A stretch of 64,000 nucleotides of DNA from Comamonas testosteroni. Lineage in GTDB: Bacteria; Pseudomonadota; Gammaproteobacteria; Burkholderiales; Burkholderiaceae_C. The position numbers were made by a program, and so were the translations under genes. The notes under the pieces are model-generated. The model did not search any database and was not told where the DNA came from. It was given only the letters and a program-made list of their open reading frames with translations. Numbering within the stretch: the first letter of the stretch is position 1; every line of letters starts with the position of its first letter. Location of the stretch: positions 130,821 to 194,820 of the forward strand of contig NZ_KZ984443.1 in NCBI RefSeq assembly GCF_003569915.1. Reading direction: 5' to 3'. This document shows, one piece after another, positions 28,752 to 37,607 of this stretch.

Positions 28752-29719
28752 GCACATTTGGTCAAAATATCGATGTCAAGGCACTGGGCAAGGTCGCCGT
28801 GCTCATGGGTGGTCGCTCGTCCGAGCGCGAAGTCTCGCTGATGTCCGGCTCCGGCGTGCTGGCTGCGCTGCAGTCCAAGGGCGTCAATGCGCACAAGTTC
28901 GACCCCTCTGAGCAAGGTCTGGACCAGCTCAAGGTGCAAGGCTTTGACCGCTGCTTTATCGCGCTGCATGGCCGCTACGGTGAAGACGGCACGGTGCAGG
29001 GCGCGCTGGAATTGCTGAACATTCCGTACACCGGCCCCGGCGTGATGGCATCGAGCATTGCCATGGACAAGGTCATGACCAAGCGCATCTGGCGCTTTGA
29101 AGGTCTGCCCACGCCCGATTGGCGCATGGTGGCTTCGGCCGAAGAAACCGTGGCGGCGTTTGAAGCGCTGGGCGCGCCCATGATCGTCAAGCCTGCGCGT
29201 GACGGCTCCAGCATCGGCCTGACCAAGGTGATGAATGCCGAAGAATGCGCCAAGGCTTATGAACTGGCTGCCAAGTACGACGCCGAAGTGCTGTGCGAGG
29301 AATTCATCACCGGCGATGAAACCACTTGCCCCGTGCTGGGCACCGGTGCCAATGCGCGTGCACTGCCGGTGATTCGCATCGTGGCACCCGAAGGCAACTA
29401 CGACTACCAGAACAAGTACTTCACGGACACCACGCAGTACCACTGCCCAAGCGGACTGCCTGCCGAGGAAGAAGCCGAGATTCAGCGCATTGTGGAAAAA
29501 GCCTTCCGCACGCTGGGCTGTCGCGGCTGGGCGCGTGCCGACATCATGATTCGCGCCTCTGATCGCAAGCCTTTCTTGCTGGAGATCAATACCTCGCCCG
29601 GCATGACGGGGCATTCTCTCGTCCCCATGGCCGCGCGCGCGACCGGCGTGAGCTATGAAAACCTGTGCCTTGGCATTCTGGCCAGCAGCGCACTGGATGG
29701 AGAAGCGGAGCAGTCATGA
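28748..29719 (+). CDS. ddl: D-alanine:D-alanine ligase
   Basis: ATP-grasp ligase that makes the D-Ala-D-Ala dipeptide used by MurF. The 323-residue protein has the N-terminal [17 protein letters not shown] (about 18-34), [12 protein letters not shown] near 76, the ATP-grasp [11 protein letters not shown] near 151, and the C-terminal metal-binding [17 protein letters not shown] near 278-294. Its place in the dcw cluster corresponds to ddlB of E. coli. Overlaps murC and ftsQ by ATGA. Confidence 0.96.
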   Translation: MSTFGQNIDVKALGKVAVLMGGRSSEREVSLMSGSGVLAALQSKGVNAHKFDPSEQGLDQLKVQGFDRCFIALHGRYGEDGTVQGALELLNIPYTGPGVMASSIAMDKVMTKRIWRFEGLPTPDWRMVASAEETVAAFEALGAPMIVKPARDGSSIGLTKVMNAEECAKAYELAAKYDAEVLCEEFITGDETTCPVLGTGANARALPVIRIVAPEGNYDYQNKYFTDTTQYHCPSGLPAEEEAEIQRIVEKAFRTLGCRGWARADIMIRASDRKPFLLEINTSPGMTGHSLVPMAARATGVSYENLCLGILASSALDGEAEQS

Positions 29720-30528
29720 ACCGCAGCCAACCCACCGCCAACGTCCCGTTCGACGTCAAGCTCATGAACATCACTGCCACGGTGATGTTCATGGGGTGCT
29801 TGGCTGCGTGCGTGACGGCTGTGGGCTGGTGGTTGATGCGAACTCCGGCCTTCAATATTGGCCGCATCGTGGTGGAAGGCGAACTTGTGCACAACAACGC
29901 CGTGACGCTGCGCGCCAATGTGGCGCCAGTGCTCAAGGGCAATTTCTTTACGGTGGATCTCAAGGCCGCTCAGCAGGCCTTCGAGCAAGTGCCATGGGTG
30001 CAGGAGGCGCAAGTGCGCCGTGAGTACCCGAACGGTCTGCGCGTCATCCTCAAGGAGCATGTGGCCGAGGCTTTCTGGGGCCCGGATACGGGCACGGGCC
30101 TGGTCGACAAGAGCGGCGAGGTGTTCGAAGCCAACCTGGGTGAGCTGGACCGCGAAGGCCTGCCGCGCCTGAAAGGCCCCGAGGGCTCGGCGCTGAGGGT
30201 GCTGCAGATGTACCGCACCCTGGCTCCCGCGCTGGAGCCGATCAAGGTCGGGCTCGACAGTCTGACGCTGGATGACCGTGGCAGCTGGGAGATGGCCCTG
30301 GACAACGAAGCCGTGATCAAGCTTGGCGGTGGCACCAATGAAGACGTGCTGCAGCGCATTCAGCGTTTTGTGCGCACGCTGCCTCAGATCACTTCTCAAT
30401 ACAAGCGCACGGCAGAGGCTCTGGAGTCTGCCGATCTGCGTTACGACGATGGCTATGCCTTGCGACTCAAAGGCGTGACCACCGGTTCCACAGCCCCGGC
30501 AGCACCAGCCGCGCGGCCAAGACGATGA
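29716..30528 (+). CDS. ftsQ: Cell division protein FtsQ
   Basis: Bitopic inner-membrane divisome protein linking early and late components. The 270-residue protein has a short cytoplasmic N-terminus, a transmembrane helix (about 19-40, [21 protein letters not shown]), then a POTRA-like domain beginning [16 protein letters not shown] (about 46-61) and the beta domain. The ATG at 29716 overlaps the ddl stop; an upstream in-frame codon lies inside ddl and is not used. The C-terminal ~15 residues are Pro/Ala-rich. Confidence 0.94.
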   Translation: MNRSQPTANVPFDVKLMNITATVMFMGCLAACVTAVGWWLMRTPAFNIGRIVVEGELVHNNAVTLRANVAPVLKGNFFTVDLKAAQQAFEQVPWVQEAQVRREYPNGLRVILKEHVAEAFWGPDTGTGLVDKSGEVFEANLGELDREGLPRLKGPEGSALRVLQMYRTLAPALEPIKVGLDSLTLDDRGSWEMALDNEAVIKLGGGTNEDVLQRIQRFVRTLPQITSQYKRTAEALESADLRYDDGYALRLKGVTTGSTAPAAPAARPRR

Positions 30529-30600
30529 ACAGGAACAGGGGTACACGCATGCAAGGCGCACACAAAGAAAAGACAGAACCTACCGGGGGCGGAAGCTGAT

Positions 30601-31830
30601 ATGGCAAGAGAATACAAGGATGTGATTGTTGGGCTGGATATCGGCACGGCCAAAGTCATGGCTGTCGTCGCCGAGGTCATGTCCAACGGCGAGCTCAAGC
30701 TGGCAGGCCTGGGTGTGGCCCCCAGCAACGGCTTGAAGCGCGGCGTGGTCGTCAATATCGACGCCACCGTGCAGAGCATTCAGCAGGCTTTGAAGGAAGC
30801 CGAGCTGATGGCCGACTGCAAGATTCAGCGCGTGTGCACCGGCATCACGGGCAGTCACATCCGCGGCCTCAACTCCAGCGGCATGGTGGCCATCAAGGAC
30901 AAGGAAGTCTCGGCCACCGACATGGCCCGTGTGATGGAGACGGCCAAGGCCATCAATATCTCGTCCGACCAGCGACTGCTCTTGGTGGAAGCCCAGGAGT
31001 TCGTGATCGACGGCCAGGAAGTGCGCGAGCCCATCGGCATGAGCGGCATTCGCCTGGAAGCCAAGATCCATATCGTGACCGGTGCGCAAAGCGCTGCTGA
31101 GAACATCATCAAATGCGTGCGCCGCTGCGGCCTGGAAGTGGAGCAACTGCTGCTCAACCCGCTGGCATCGGCTCAGGCCGTGCTGACCGATGACGAGCGT
31201 GAACTGGGCGTGGCCGTGGTGGATATTGGTGCCGGTGCGACCGATGTGGCCATTTTCACTGGTGGCGCAATTCGTCACACGGCTGTGATTCCGATTGCCG
31301 GTGACTTGATCACCAGCGACATCGCCATGGCGCTGCGCACACCGACCAAAGACGCAGAAGACATCAAGGTCGAAAGCGGCTATGCCAAGCAATTGCTGGC
31401 CGACCCCGATGCACAGGTCGAGGTGCCGGGCCTGGGCGACCGCAGCCCCCGCATGATCAGCAAGCAGGCGCTGGCTGGTGTGATCGAGCCCCGCGTGGAA
31501 GAAATTTTCTCGCTGGTGCAGCAGGTCATCCGCGAATCGGGCTACGAAGAAGTGCTGTCCTCGGGCATCGTTCTCACAGGCGGCAGCGCCGTCATGCCAG
31601 GAATGATCGAGCTGGGCGAAGACATCTTCCTCAAGCCCGTGCGCCGCGGCCTTCCCAAATATTCAGGTGCGCTGGCCGACATGGTCGCCCAGCCTCGCGC
31701 CGCCACCGTGATGGGTCTGCTCGATGAAGCACGCCTGGCACGCATGCGCGGCTACAAGGTGGCCCAGAAGAGCGGTTCCATGAAAACCGCTTTTGGCCGG
31801 TTCAAGGACTTCATCGTGGGGAACTTCTGA
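30601..31830 (+). CDS. ftsA: Cell division protein FtsA
   Basis: Actin-like ATPase that tethers FtsZ to the membrane. The 409-residue protein has the phosphate-1 loop GLDIGTAKV near residue 10, the 1C domain (about 85-160), VVDIGAGATDVAIF near 207-220 (phosphate-2), TGGSAVMPGM near 322 and a C-terminal amphipathic helix (FGRFKDFIVGNF). The gap of 72 bases after ftsQ carries no gene; a GGGGGCGGAAG stretch near 30587 is the likely ribosome site. Confidence 0.97.
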   Translation: MAREYKDVIVGLDIGTAKVMAVVAEVMSNGELKLAGLGVAPSNGLKRGVVVNIDATVQSIQQALKEAELMADCKIQRVCTGITGSHIRGLNSSGMVAIKDKEVSATDMARVMETAKAINISSDQRLLLVEAQEFVIDGQEVREPIGMSGIRLEAKIHIVTGAQSAAENIIKCVRRCGLEVEQLLLNPLASAQAVLTDDERELGVAVVDIGAGATDVAIFTGGAIRHTAVIPIAGDLITSDIAMALRTPTKDAEDIKVESGYAKQLLADPDAQVEVPGLGDRSPRMISKQALAGVIEPRVEEIFSLVQQVIRESGYEEVLSSGIVLTGGSAVMPGMIELGEDIFLKPVRRGLPKYSGALADMVAQPRAATVMGLLDEARLARMRGYKVAQKSGSMKTAFGRFKDFIVGNF

Positions 31831-31976
31831 CATGAGTACACATCGCATGTTCATCACCGGTCCACCCACGGCGGATTTTTCGCGGTTCAGGCGACGAAGG
31901 CCGCGACCCAGACACGAATTGCAGATTTCTTTTCCTCAGCAGCGACAAACCACCACTACAGAACAGGAGCACCACC

Positions 31977-33182
31977 ATGCCCATTGACATGATTGAAGTT
32001 GAAGAGTTCAACCAAGGCACGCAGATCAAGGTGATCGGCGTTGGCGGTGGCGGCGGCAATGCCGTTGACCACATGATTGAACGCAGCGTGCAAGGCGTTG
32101 AGTTCATCACCGCCAACACGGACGCGCAGGCTCTGCTGCGCAGCCGTGCTCATCGCACCATTCAGCTCGGTGGCAGTGGCCTGGGCGCGGGCAGCAAGCC
32201 CGACAAGGGTCGCGAAGCTGCTGAGGTCGCTGTGGATGACATTCGTGCGGCCATCGAAGGCGCACACATGCTCTTCATTACGGCGGGCATGGGTGGTGGC
32301 ACTGGTACCGGCGCAGCTCCCGTGATTGCGCGCGTGGCCAAGGAAATGGGCATCTTGACGGTGGGTGTGGTGACCAAGCCTTTCGAGTGGGAAGGCGGCC
32401 GTCGCATGCAGAACGCCGACTCGGGCCTGTCCGAGCTGGAAGCCAATGTGGACTCGCTGATCGTTGTGCTCAACGAGAAGCTGCTTGATGTGCTGGGCGA
32501 CGATATCTCCCAGGATGAGGCGTTTGCCCATGCCAACGATGTTCTGAAGAACGCCGTGGGCGGCATTGCCGAAATCATCAACGAGTATGGCCATGTGAAC
32601 GTCGACTTTGAAGACGTGCGCACTGTCATGGGCGAGCCTGGCAAGGCCATGATGGGTACTGCCAAGGCCGCAGGTCCCGATCGCGCCCGTATCGCTGCCG
32701 AGCAAGCCGTGGCCTGCCCGTTGCTGGAAGGCATCGATCTGTCCGGCGCCAAGGGCGTGCTGGTGCTGGTGACCGCAGCCAAGGGCAGCCTGAAGCTGTC
32801 CGAGTCGCGTCTGGCCATGTCCACCATCAATGCCTACGCTTCGCCGGATGCGCACGTGATATACGGCGCTGCCTACGACGACACGCTGGGTGACGAAATC
32901 CGCGTGACCGTGGTGGCAACCGGCCTATCGCGTCCCAATGTTCGTCGTCAGAACATCCAGGTGGTGCAGGGCGGCCTGCGCACCGGTACGGACAATATGA
33001 CGATTGGCGGCCTGCCTCCTCTGGGCGCCGGTGTGGGCGTGGACTACGGCACGGCCAACACCAATGTGCCCAGCGTCTGGCGTACCAACCGCACCCAGGC
33101 TTCGGAGCGCGTGAGTGCTCTGGCTTCTGGTGGCATGGACGACGTGGAAATCCCGGCGTTCCTGCGCAAGCAAGCTGATTAA
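31977..33182 (+). CDS. ftsZ: Cell division GTPase FtsZ
   Basis: Tubulin homologue that forms the Z ring. The 401-residue protein has GVGGGGGNAVDHM near 21-33, the GTP signature MGGGTGTGAAP near 107-117, and NADSGLSELEANVDSL following. A variable linker runs from about residue 320, and the C-terminus ends DVEIPAFLRKQAD, the conserved peptide that binds FtsA and other partners. CAGGAG at 31962-31967 is the ribosome site. The 146 bases between ftsA and ftsZ hold no recognised gene and may contain an ftsZ promoter. A GC-rich hairpin repeat begins 2 bases after the stop. Confidence 0.98.
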   Translation: MPIDMIEVEEFNQGTQIKVIGVGGGGGNAVDHMIERSVQGVEFITANTDAQALLRSRAHRTIQLGGSGLGAGSKPDKGREAAEVAVDDIRAAIEGAHMLFITAGMGGGTGTGAAPVIARVAKEMGILTVGVVTKPFEWEGGRRMQNADSGLSELEANVDSLIVVLNEKLLDVLGDDISQDEAFAHANDVLKNAVGGIAEIINEYGHVNVDFEDVRTVMGEPGKAMMGTAKAAGPDRARIAAEQAVACPLLEGIDLSGAKGVLVLVTAAKGSLKLSESRLAMSTINAYASPDAHVIYGAAYDDTLGDEIRVTVVATGLSRPNVRRQNIQVVQGGLRTGTDNMTIGGLPPLGAGVGVDYGTANTNVPSVWRTNRTQASERVSALASGGMDDVEIPAFLRKQAD

Positions 33183-33184
33183 TA

Positions 33185-33313
33185 CCCCCTGAGCGGCTTT
33201 GCCTAGGCGGCCCCGCCGCTTCCCCCTCTCTGGCGCTTTGCGCCGGAGGGGGACGACAGCTTCGCTGCGGGGCGGCCCTTGCTCGCTGTCCCTTTGTTGG
33301 GGCGTGCCTGTTT
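33185..33313 (+). repeat. GC-rich 3'-end composite hairpin repeat, copy C
   Basis: Begins CCCCCTGAGCGGC 2 nt after the ftsZ stop. It has an extra CTAGGCGGCCCCGCC segment inside the first hairpin, then the C-tract paired with GGAGGGGG, and a degenerate tail (GTGCCTGTTT). It terminates the dcw transcript or marks its 3' end. Confidence 0.78.
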
Positions 33314-33396
33314 GGGGGCCGTCGGTCAGCCGCAAAGGCCTTTGCTTCGTTAAGGGCTAAGGCTTCTCTATCAGTTCGCTGTATCGCAGCGATTAA

Positions 33397-33434
33397 GACA
33401 ACCCTGAGTTGGCCTATGCCTTCTCGGGGTTGTC
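33397..33434 (+). promoter_or_regulatory. Long stem-loop just upstream of lpxC
   Basis: GACAACCCTGAG at 33397-33408 can pair with CTCGGGGTTGTC at 33423-33434 (12 positions, one G-U wobble) around a 14-base loop. It is followed by CCATTTAAAAT rather than a U-tract, 17 bases before the lpxC start. It may be a transcription end, an operator or an mRNA leader structure; the role is unknown. Confidence 0.45.
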
Positions 33435-33451
33435 CCATTTAAAATGTCGGA

Positions 33452-34375
33452 ATGCTTCAGCAAAGAACCATCAAGACCATTTCCCGTGCCGTTGGCGTGG
33501 GTCTGCACAGCGGCCAGCGTGTCGAGTTGACACTGCGCCCTGCCCAGCCTGATACCGGCATCGTGTTCCGTCGCGTGGATTTGCCTGAGCCTGTGGATAT
33601 TCCTATCTCTGCCGAGGCCGTGACCGATACGCGTATGGCGTCCACCATTGGCACCGGGGGTGCCAAGGTGCATACGGTGGAGCATCTGATGTCGGCCATT
33701 GCAGGCCTGGGCATCGACAACCTCTATGTGGATATCACCGCCGAGGAGGTGCCGATTCTCGACGGCTCGTCCTCGTCCTTTGTGTTCCTGCTGCAAAGCG
33801 CGGGCATCGAGTTGCAGAAAGCGCCCAAGCGCTTTATTCGCGTCATCAGCCCGATCGAGGTGCGCGAAGGCGAAGGCCAGAACCTGAAGTGGGCGCGGTT
33901 CGATCCTTATCACGGCTTCAAGCTGCGCTTTGAAATCGACTTTGCGCATCCGGCGGTGGATTCCACGGGGCAGTGTGTCGAGTTCGACATGGGGCTGGAC
34001 AACTACACCCGCGACATCGCTCGTGCCCGCACCTTTGGCTTCACCAAGGATGTGGAGATGCTGCGCAACAATGGCCTGGCGCTGGGCGGCGGTCTGGACA
34101 ACGCCATCGTCATGGACGACTACAAGGTGCTCAACAGCGACGGTCTGCGCTATGACGACGAGTTTGCCAAGCACAAGATTCTGGATGCGATCGGTGACCT
34201 GTACCTGATTGGCAAACCGATTCTGGGGGCCTACAGCGCGTTCCGCTCCGGTCACGGCCTCAACAACAAGTTGCTGCGCGCCATGCTGGAGCAACCCGAG
34301 ACCTGGGAAATCGTCACCTTCGACAGCGAGCGCAAGGCCCCGCAAGGCTTTGTGCAGCCCGCGCGCGCCTGGTAG
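33452..34375 (+). CDS. lpxC: UDP-3-O-acyl-GlcNAc deacetylase LpxC
   Basis: Zinc-dependent deacetylase, the committed step of lipid A synthesis. The 307-residue protein starts [21 protein letters not shown], has the zinc/active-site loop [17 protein letters not shown] with His78, [17 protein letters not shown] near 93-109, the [10 protein letters not shown] segment supplying the second His and Asp near 236-240, and GHGLNNKLL near 266. A TAAAAT hexamer ends 6 bases before the ATG with no ribosome site, so the mRNA may be leaderless. The position after ftsZ is typical. Confidence 0.97.
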   Translation: MLQQRTIKTISRAVGVGLHSGQRVELTLRPAQPDTGIVFRRVDLPEPVDIPISAEAVTDTRMASTIGTGGAKVHTVEHLMSAIAGLGIDNLYVDITAEEVPILDGSSSSFVFLLQSAGIELQKAPKRFIRVISPIEVREGEGQNLKWARFDPYHGFKLRFEIDFAHPAVDSTGQCVEFDMGLDNYTRDIARARTFGFTKDVEMLRNNGLALGGGLDNAIVMDDYKVLNSDGLRYDDEFAKHKILDAIGDLYLIGKPILGAYSAFRSGHGLNNKLLRAMLEQPETWEIVTFDSERKAPQGFVQPARAW

Positions 34376-34392
34376 GCAAGGCGGGCGCGCAA

Positions 34393-34569
34393 ATGCTGAT
34401 CTTTCGCTGGCTTGCCACGCTGCTGATTCTGGCTTCGGCCCTGTCCTTTGTGTTCTATCTGGGCACAGGAAAACAGCAGTACAAGCGACTGGGCATTCTG
34501 ATCTTCAAATGGACGGTGATTGCTGCGCTGGCCTTTTTTGCCGTGCTGTTTGCCGGCCGAATTGTTTAG
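34393..34569 (+). CDS. Small two-helix membrane protein
   Basis: A 58-residue reading frame starting 17 bases after lpxC, too short for most gene callers. It has two hydrophobic segments: residues 4-22 (FRWLATLLILASALSFVFYL) and about 38-56 (FKWTVIAALAFFAVLFAGRIV) joined by a basic TGKQQYKRLG loop. The pattern suggests a small inner-membrane protein transcribed with lpxC. No family is recognised with certainty and no function is proposed. The codon usage (strong G/C at third positions) matches the neighbours. Confidence 0.7.
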   Translation: MLIFRWLATLLILASALSFVFYLGTGKQQYKRLGILIFKWTVIAALAFFAVLFAGRIV

Positions 34570-34571
34570 AG

Positions 34572-34621
34572 ATCAAATCGGCCTCATGTCCATAAGCTAA
34601 ATGCGTGGAATGCTATAAATT
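34572..34621 (-). repeat. AT-rich palindromic repeat, downstream of lpxC
   Basis: ATCAAATCGGCCTCATGTCC, a degenerate AT-rich centre and GGAATGCTATAAAT match the reverse orientation of the element at 48849. It starts 3 bases after the small membrane protein stop. Confidence 0.6.
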
Positions 34622-34772
34622 TTCACAAATTTGCAAGCTTGTCTCTGCTTTGTAAAGCGCTGGAAAAACAGGTGTAAAGCGGACTCGTCTGGCGTTGTCA
34701 TCGCGGCAATTTGAGGGATCATGCAGTCGTGGCAGGCGCTGTTGCCTGTCAGGAATGACAAAGGAGCATCCC

Positions 34773-35192
34773 ATGACCTCTCACTGGACCCGCCGCATTC
34801 TTTCTGCTTCCGTTGCCGCCTGTCTGGGACTGGGCAGCTTGGCGGTGCATGCCCAGCCCGGGCCACCTCCCGGTCATGGCAAGCATGATGCGCGCCACGG
34901 CGGCAAGCACGATCATCGCGGCAAGAACGACCATCGCAATGATCGCCGATATGACAGGCGCGACGATCACCGCCCCCATGCACGCGGAGCCGGCCCGGAT
35001 CACAACTGGCAAAAAGGCTATCGCGTGCCGCCGCAGTATCGCTCCAGCCACTATGTGGTCAACGATTGGCGCGGCCACCGTCTGTCCGCGCCTCCCCGTG
35101 GCTACCAGTGGATTCAGAACGGCAGCGACTATCTGCTGATCGGCATTGCCACTGGCGTGATCGCTACCATGGTGCTGGGCAGCAGCTATTGA
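34773..35192 (+). CDS. RcnB-family periplasmic protein
   Basis: A 139-residue secreted protein. It has a signal peptide (positively charged start, hydrophobic core, likely cleavage after VHA near residue 27), a His/Arg/Asp-rich low-complexity middle (about 30-75), and the conserved RcnB domain with YRVPPQYRSSHYVV and RLSAPPRGYQWIQNGSDYLLI. RcnB of E. coli is a periplasmic protein linked to nickel/cobalt homeostasis; the role here is unproven. AAGGAG at 34761-34766 supports the start; 26 further codons open upstream lack it. Confidence 0.8.
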   Translation: MTSHWTRRILSASVAACLGLGSLAVHAQPGPPPGHGKHDARHGGKHDHRGKNDHRNDRRYDRRDDHRPHARGAGPDHNWQKGYRVPPQYRSSHYVVNDWRGHRLSAPPRGYQWIQNGSDYLLIGIATGVIATMVLGSSY

Positions 35193-35216
35193 TCTACGGC
35201 TGAATGCTTCGCCATG

Positions 35217-35251
35217 AAAAAAGCCCTTGCTGGAAACGGCAAGGGCTTTTT
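35217..35251. terminator. Bidirectional terminator between the RcnB-like gene and ruvC
   Basis: AAAAAAGCCCTTGC pairs with GCAAGGGCTTTTT around an 8-base loop. A-run on one side and T-run on the other let it act on both converging transcripts. Confidence 0.9.
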
Positions 35252-35283
35252 GTCTGGAATATGGACGCAGCCTTGCCGTGGGC

Positions 35284-35832
35284 TCAATACACCCGCCCGC
35301 CCTTGTACATGGCGTGCTGCTTGCGATGCAGGTCGGTGGACTTGGCCATCAGGTTCATGGCGGTCGAGGCGTGGGCGTGCGTAATGGCCAGGCCCAGTGC
35401 GTCGGCAGCATCGGTGCCGGGCAGGCCGGGCAGTTGCAGCAGGCGTTTGACCATTTCCTGAATCTGGCTCTTGGCGGCGCGGCCATGGCCGACCACGGCT
35501 TTTTTCATCTGCAGCGCCGTGTACTCGGCCACGTCCAGATTGGCATTGACGAGGGCCGTCAGTGCTGCGCCGCGCGCCTGGCCCAGCAGCAGCGTGGACT
35601 GGGGGTTGACGTTGACGAAGACGATTTCCACCGCCGAGATATCGGGCTGGTAGCGGGCCGCGACTTCGGAGATGCCGTCAAACAGCACTTTGAGGCGGCC
35701 CGGCAGGTCGCCCAGTTCCATCTTGGTGGTGCGAATGGTGCCGCTGGCTACATAGCTCAGCCGCTGACCATCCATGTCGATGACGCCAAAGCCGGTGGTC
35801 TGCAGGCCGGGGTCGATTCCTAGAATACGCAT
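35284..35832 (-). CDS. ruvC: Holliday junction endonuclease RuvC
   Basis: Resolves Holliday junctions after RuvAB branch migration. The 182-residue protein starts [17 protein letters not shown] with the first catalytic Asp at residue 7, has the [12 protein letters not shown] segment carrying the catalytic Glu near 68, and the C-terminal [14 protein letters not shown] with the final catalytic Asp residues near 139-143. It lies 19 bases downstream of mtgA and ends a leftward block that includes the exoribonuclease, TonB-like, aroE and mtgA genes. ruvA and ruvB are not adjacent. Confidence 0.95.
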   Translation of the reverse strand: MRILGIDPGLQTTGFGVIDMDGQRLSYVASGTIRTTKMELGDLPGRLKVLFDGISEVAARYQPDISAVEIVFVNVNPQSTLLLGQARGAALTALVNANLDVAEYTALQMKKAVVGHGRAAKSQIQEMVKRLLQLPGLPGTDAADALGLAITHAHASTAMNLMAKSTDLHRKQHAMYKGGRVY

Positions 35833-35851
35833 GGCATGAATGTAGCGCCTC

Positions 35852-36568
35852 TCAAGGCGCAGTCACCATCGGTATGTACCGCGTGATGGTCCGGGTGCGC
35901 TGAGCCAGATAGCGCGATTGCGGCATTTTTTCAAAGCGTTTGGGGGCGGGCAGCATGGCGGCAAGGCGCGCTGCTTCGCTGGCGCTGAGCTGGGCCGCAC
36001 TTTTGCGAAAGTAATGCTGGGCTGCAGCCTCGGCACCAAAAACGCCCTGGCCCCATTCCACATTGTTGAGATAAATCTCCAGAATGCGCTGCTTGCTGAG
36101 CATCAGCTCCAGCAACTGGGCCAGCACCAGCTCCTGCCCTTTGCGCAGAAAGTTGCGCTCGCCCGAGAGCAGCAGGTTCTTGGCCAGTTGCTGGGTGATG
36201 GTGGAGCCGCCATAGACTTTGGCGGGCTTTCCGTTATCAGCCTGTTCTGCCTTGGCTTCGGCCTTGGCGTTGCGCTGCCAGGCCTTCTGAATCGCATCCC
36301 ACTGCACGCCGTGATGCTCCAGAAATCCGGCGTCTTCCGAAGCAATCACCGCGCGCTTGAGGTTGCTGGAGATCTGCTCGTAGTCCACCCACTGCTGGCG
36401 CCAGCGCAGGCCGTCGTCGCTGCGTGCAAGCTGCCAGGCTTCGGAGCGCTGGTAGGTGGTGGATTCGGGGTCAACCCAGACCATGACTGCGATGCGTGCT
36501 ACAAAAAACAGCTGCAGCAGCAAGCCGGCGTACAGCACCATCAGCAGCAGTCGGCCCAGGGCTTTCAT
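35852..36568 (-). CDS. mtgA: Monofunctional peptidoglycan glycosyltransferase MtgA
   Basis: Inner-membrane GT51 enzyme that polymerises lipid II without transpeptidase activity. The 238-residue protein has an N-terminal transmembrane helix (about 6-28), then the GT51 motifs: [18 protein letters not shown] near 73 (catalytic Glu), the [16 protein letters not shown] loop near 120, [27 protein letters not shown] near 141-167 and [14 protein letters not shown] near 202. Only 3 bases separate it from aroE upstream. Confidence 0.94.
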   Translation of the reverse strand: MKALGRLLLMVLYAGLLLQLFFVARIAVMVWVDPESTTYQRSEAWQLARSDDGLRWRQQWVDYEQISSNLKRAVIASEDAGFLEHHGVQWDAIQKAWQRNAKAEAKAEQADNGKPAKVYGGSTITQQLAKNLLLSGERNFLRKGQELVLAQLLELMLSKQRILEIYLNNVEWGQGVFGAEAAAQHYFRKSAAQLSASEAARLAAMLPAPKRFEKMPQSRYLAQRTRTITRYIPMVTAP

Positions 36569-36571
36569 CGT

Positions 36572-37438
36572 TCAGTGAGCGGCTTCGCTTTGCAGCAGCG
36601 CGCGCAGTTCAGCCAGTACCTGGGCCGAGGGCGGGCGCACGCCACGCCACAGGGCGAAGGACTCGGCCGCCTGCTCCACCAGCATGCCTAGACCATCGCG
36701 CGCCAGCGCGCCGTGGCTGCTGGCCCAGTCCAGAAAGGGTTGAGCCGCCGGGCCGTACATCATGTCGTAGGCCAGACTGCGTGCATGCAGCACACTGGCA
36801 GGCGCGGGCACTTCAGCACCAGCCAGGCTGCTGGCCGTGGCGTTGATGATGATGTCGAAATTTTGAGTCAAATCGGCTTCTAGTCCAGATCTTTCAATGG
36901 CTGTCAGCTCTACTTTGTATAGCGCTGCCATCTCTGCATGCTGGGCAACCAGCGCCTGGGCCTTGGCATGGGTACGGTTGACCACAGCGATGCGGCGTGG
37001 TTTTTGCTCGATCAGCGAGCCCAGCGCGCCAGCCGCGGCGCCGCCTGCGCCCAGCAGCAGCACATCACGCTCGGTGATCTGCACGCCCGCGTTGCGCGTG
37101 ATGTCGGCGACGATGCCCAGACCGTCGGTGTTGTCGGCATGAATGCCATCCTCGCCAAAGACCAGCGTATTGGCCGCCCCGGCCAGACGCACGCGGTCGC
37201 TGGCACTGGTAGCCAGCTCGGCCGCCTGCAGCTTGAAAGGCACGGTGATATTGCAGCCCTTGCCGCCTTGCGCCGCAAAGTCGCGCACAAAGTCGGCAAA
37301 CCCATCGAGCGGCACCAGTGCTCGGTCGTAGTGGACCGGCTGCCCCGTCAGCTCGGCAAAGCGCGCATGAATCCAGGGCGAGCGGCTGTGAGCAACCGGG
37401 TTGCCGATGACGCAGTAGGAATCAAGAGTAGTCGTCAT
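36572..37438 (-). CDS. aroE: Shikimate dehydrogenase AroE
   Basis: NADPH-dependent reduction of 3-dehydroshikimate to shikimate in the aromatic amino acid pathway. The 288-residue protein has the substrate-binding VIGNPVAHSRSPWIHARF near 10-27, NITVPFK near 63 (catalytic Lys), NTDGLGIV near 103, and the NADP loop LLGAGGAAAGALGSL near 126-140. Residues about 169-191 are encoded by an AT-rich dispersed repeat copy. A GC-rich repeat separates it from the TonB-like gene upstream. Confidence 0.95.
   Translation of the reverse strand: MTTTLDSYCVIGNPVAHSRSPWIHARFAELTGQPVHYDRALVPLDGFADFVRDFAAQGGKGCNITVPFKLQAAELATSASDRVRLAGAANTLVFGEDGIHADNTDGLGIVADITRNAGVQITERDVLLLGAGGAAAGALGSLIEQKPRRIAVVNRTHAKAQALVAQHAEMAALYKVELTAIERSGLEADLTQNFDIIINATASSLAGAEVPAPASVLHARSLAYDMMYGPAAQPFLDWASSHGALARDGLGMLVEQAAESFALWRGVRPPSAQVLAELRALLQSEAAH
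36866..36932 (-). repeat. AT-rich palindromic repeat, copy inside aroE
   Basis: AGTCAAATCGGCTTCTAGTCC, a variable centre and a TATAGC end fit the dispersed element. It lies in the aroE frame, encoding about residues 169-191 shortly before the IIINATASSL segment. The frame stays open. Confidence 0.5.
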
Positions 37439-37472
37439 AGGGAGTTCTCAGGAAAGCCAGCAATCTGGCCTC

Positions 37473-37586
37473 AAAAACTGGCGCAATCCAACAAGGAGAC
37501 ACCGAGGAAGGGCCGCCCCGCACCGATGGTGTCGTCCCCCTCCCGCGAAGCGAGAGAGGGGGGAAGCCGCAAAGCGGCTCAGGGGG
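37473..37586 (-). repeat. GC-rich 3'-end composite hairpin repeat, copy D
   Basis: Read leftward, it starts CCCCCTGAGCCGC 9 nt after the TonB-like gene stop and ends with GCGCCAGTTTTTGAGG, the same tail as copy B. Orientation follows the upstream (leftward) gene, as for the other copies. Confidence 0.78.
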
Positions 37587-37587
37587 T

Positions 37588-37607
37588 GATGTGCGCTAGC
37601 GCACATC
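37588..37607. repeat. Perfect 20-base palindrome across the TonB-like gene stop codon
   Basis: GATGTGCGCTAGCGCACATC is identical to its reverse complement. Its centre contains the stop codon (TAG on the minus strand, 37596-37598). It sits immediately before repeat copy D on the transcript. Confidence 0.7.
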
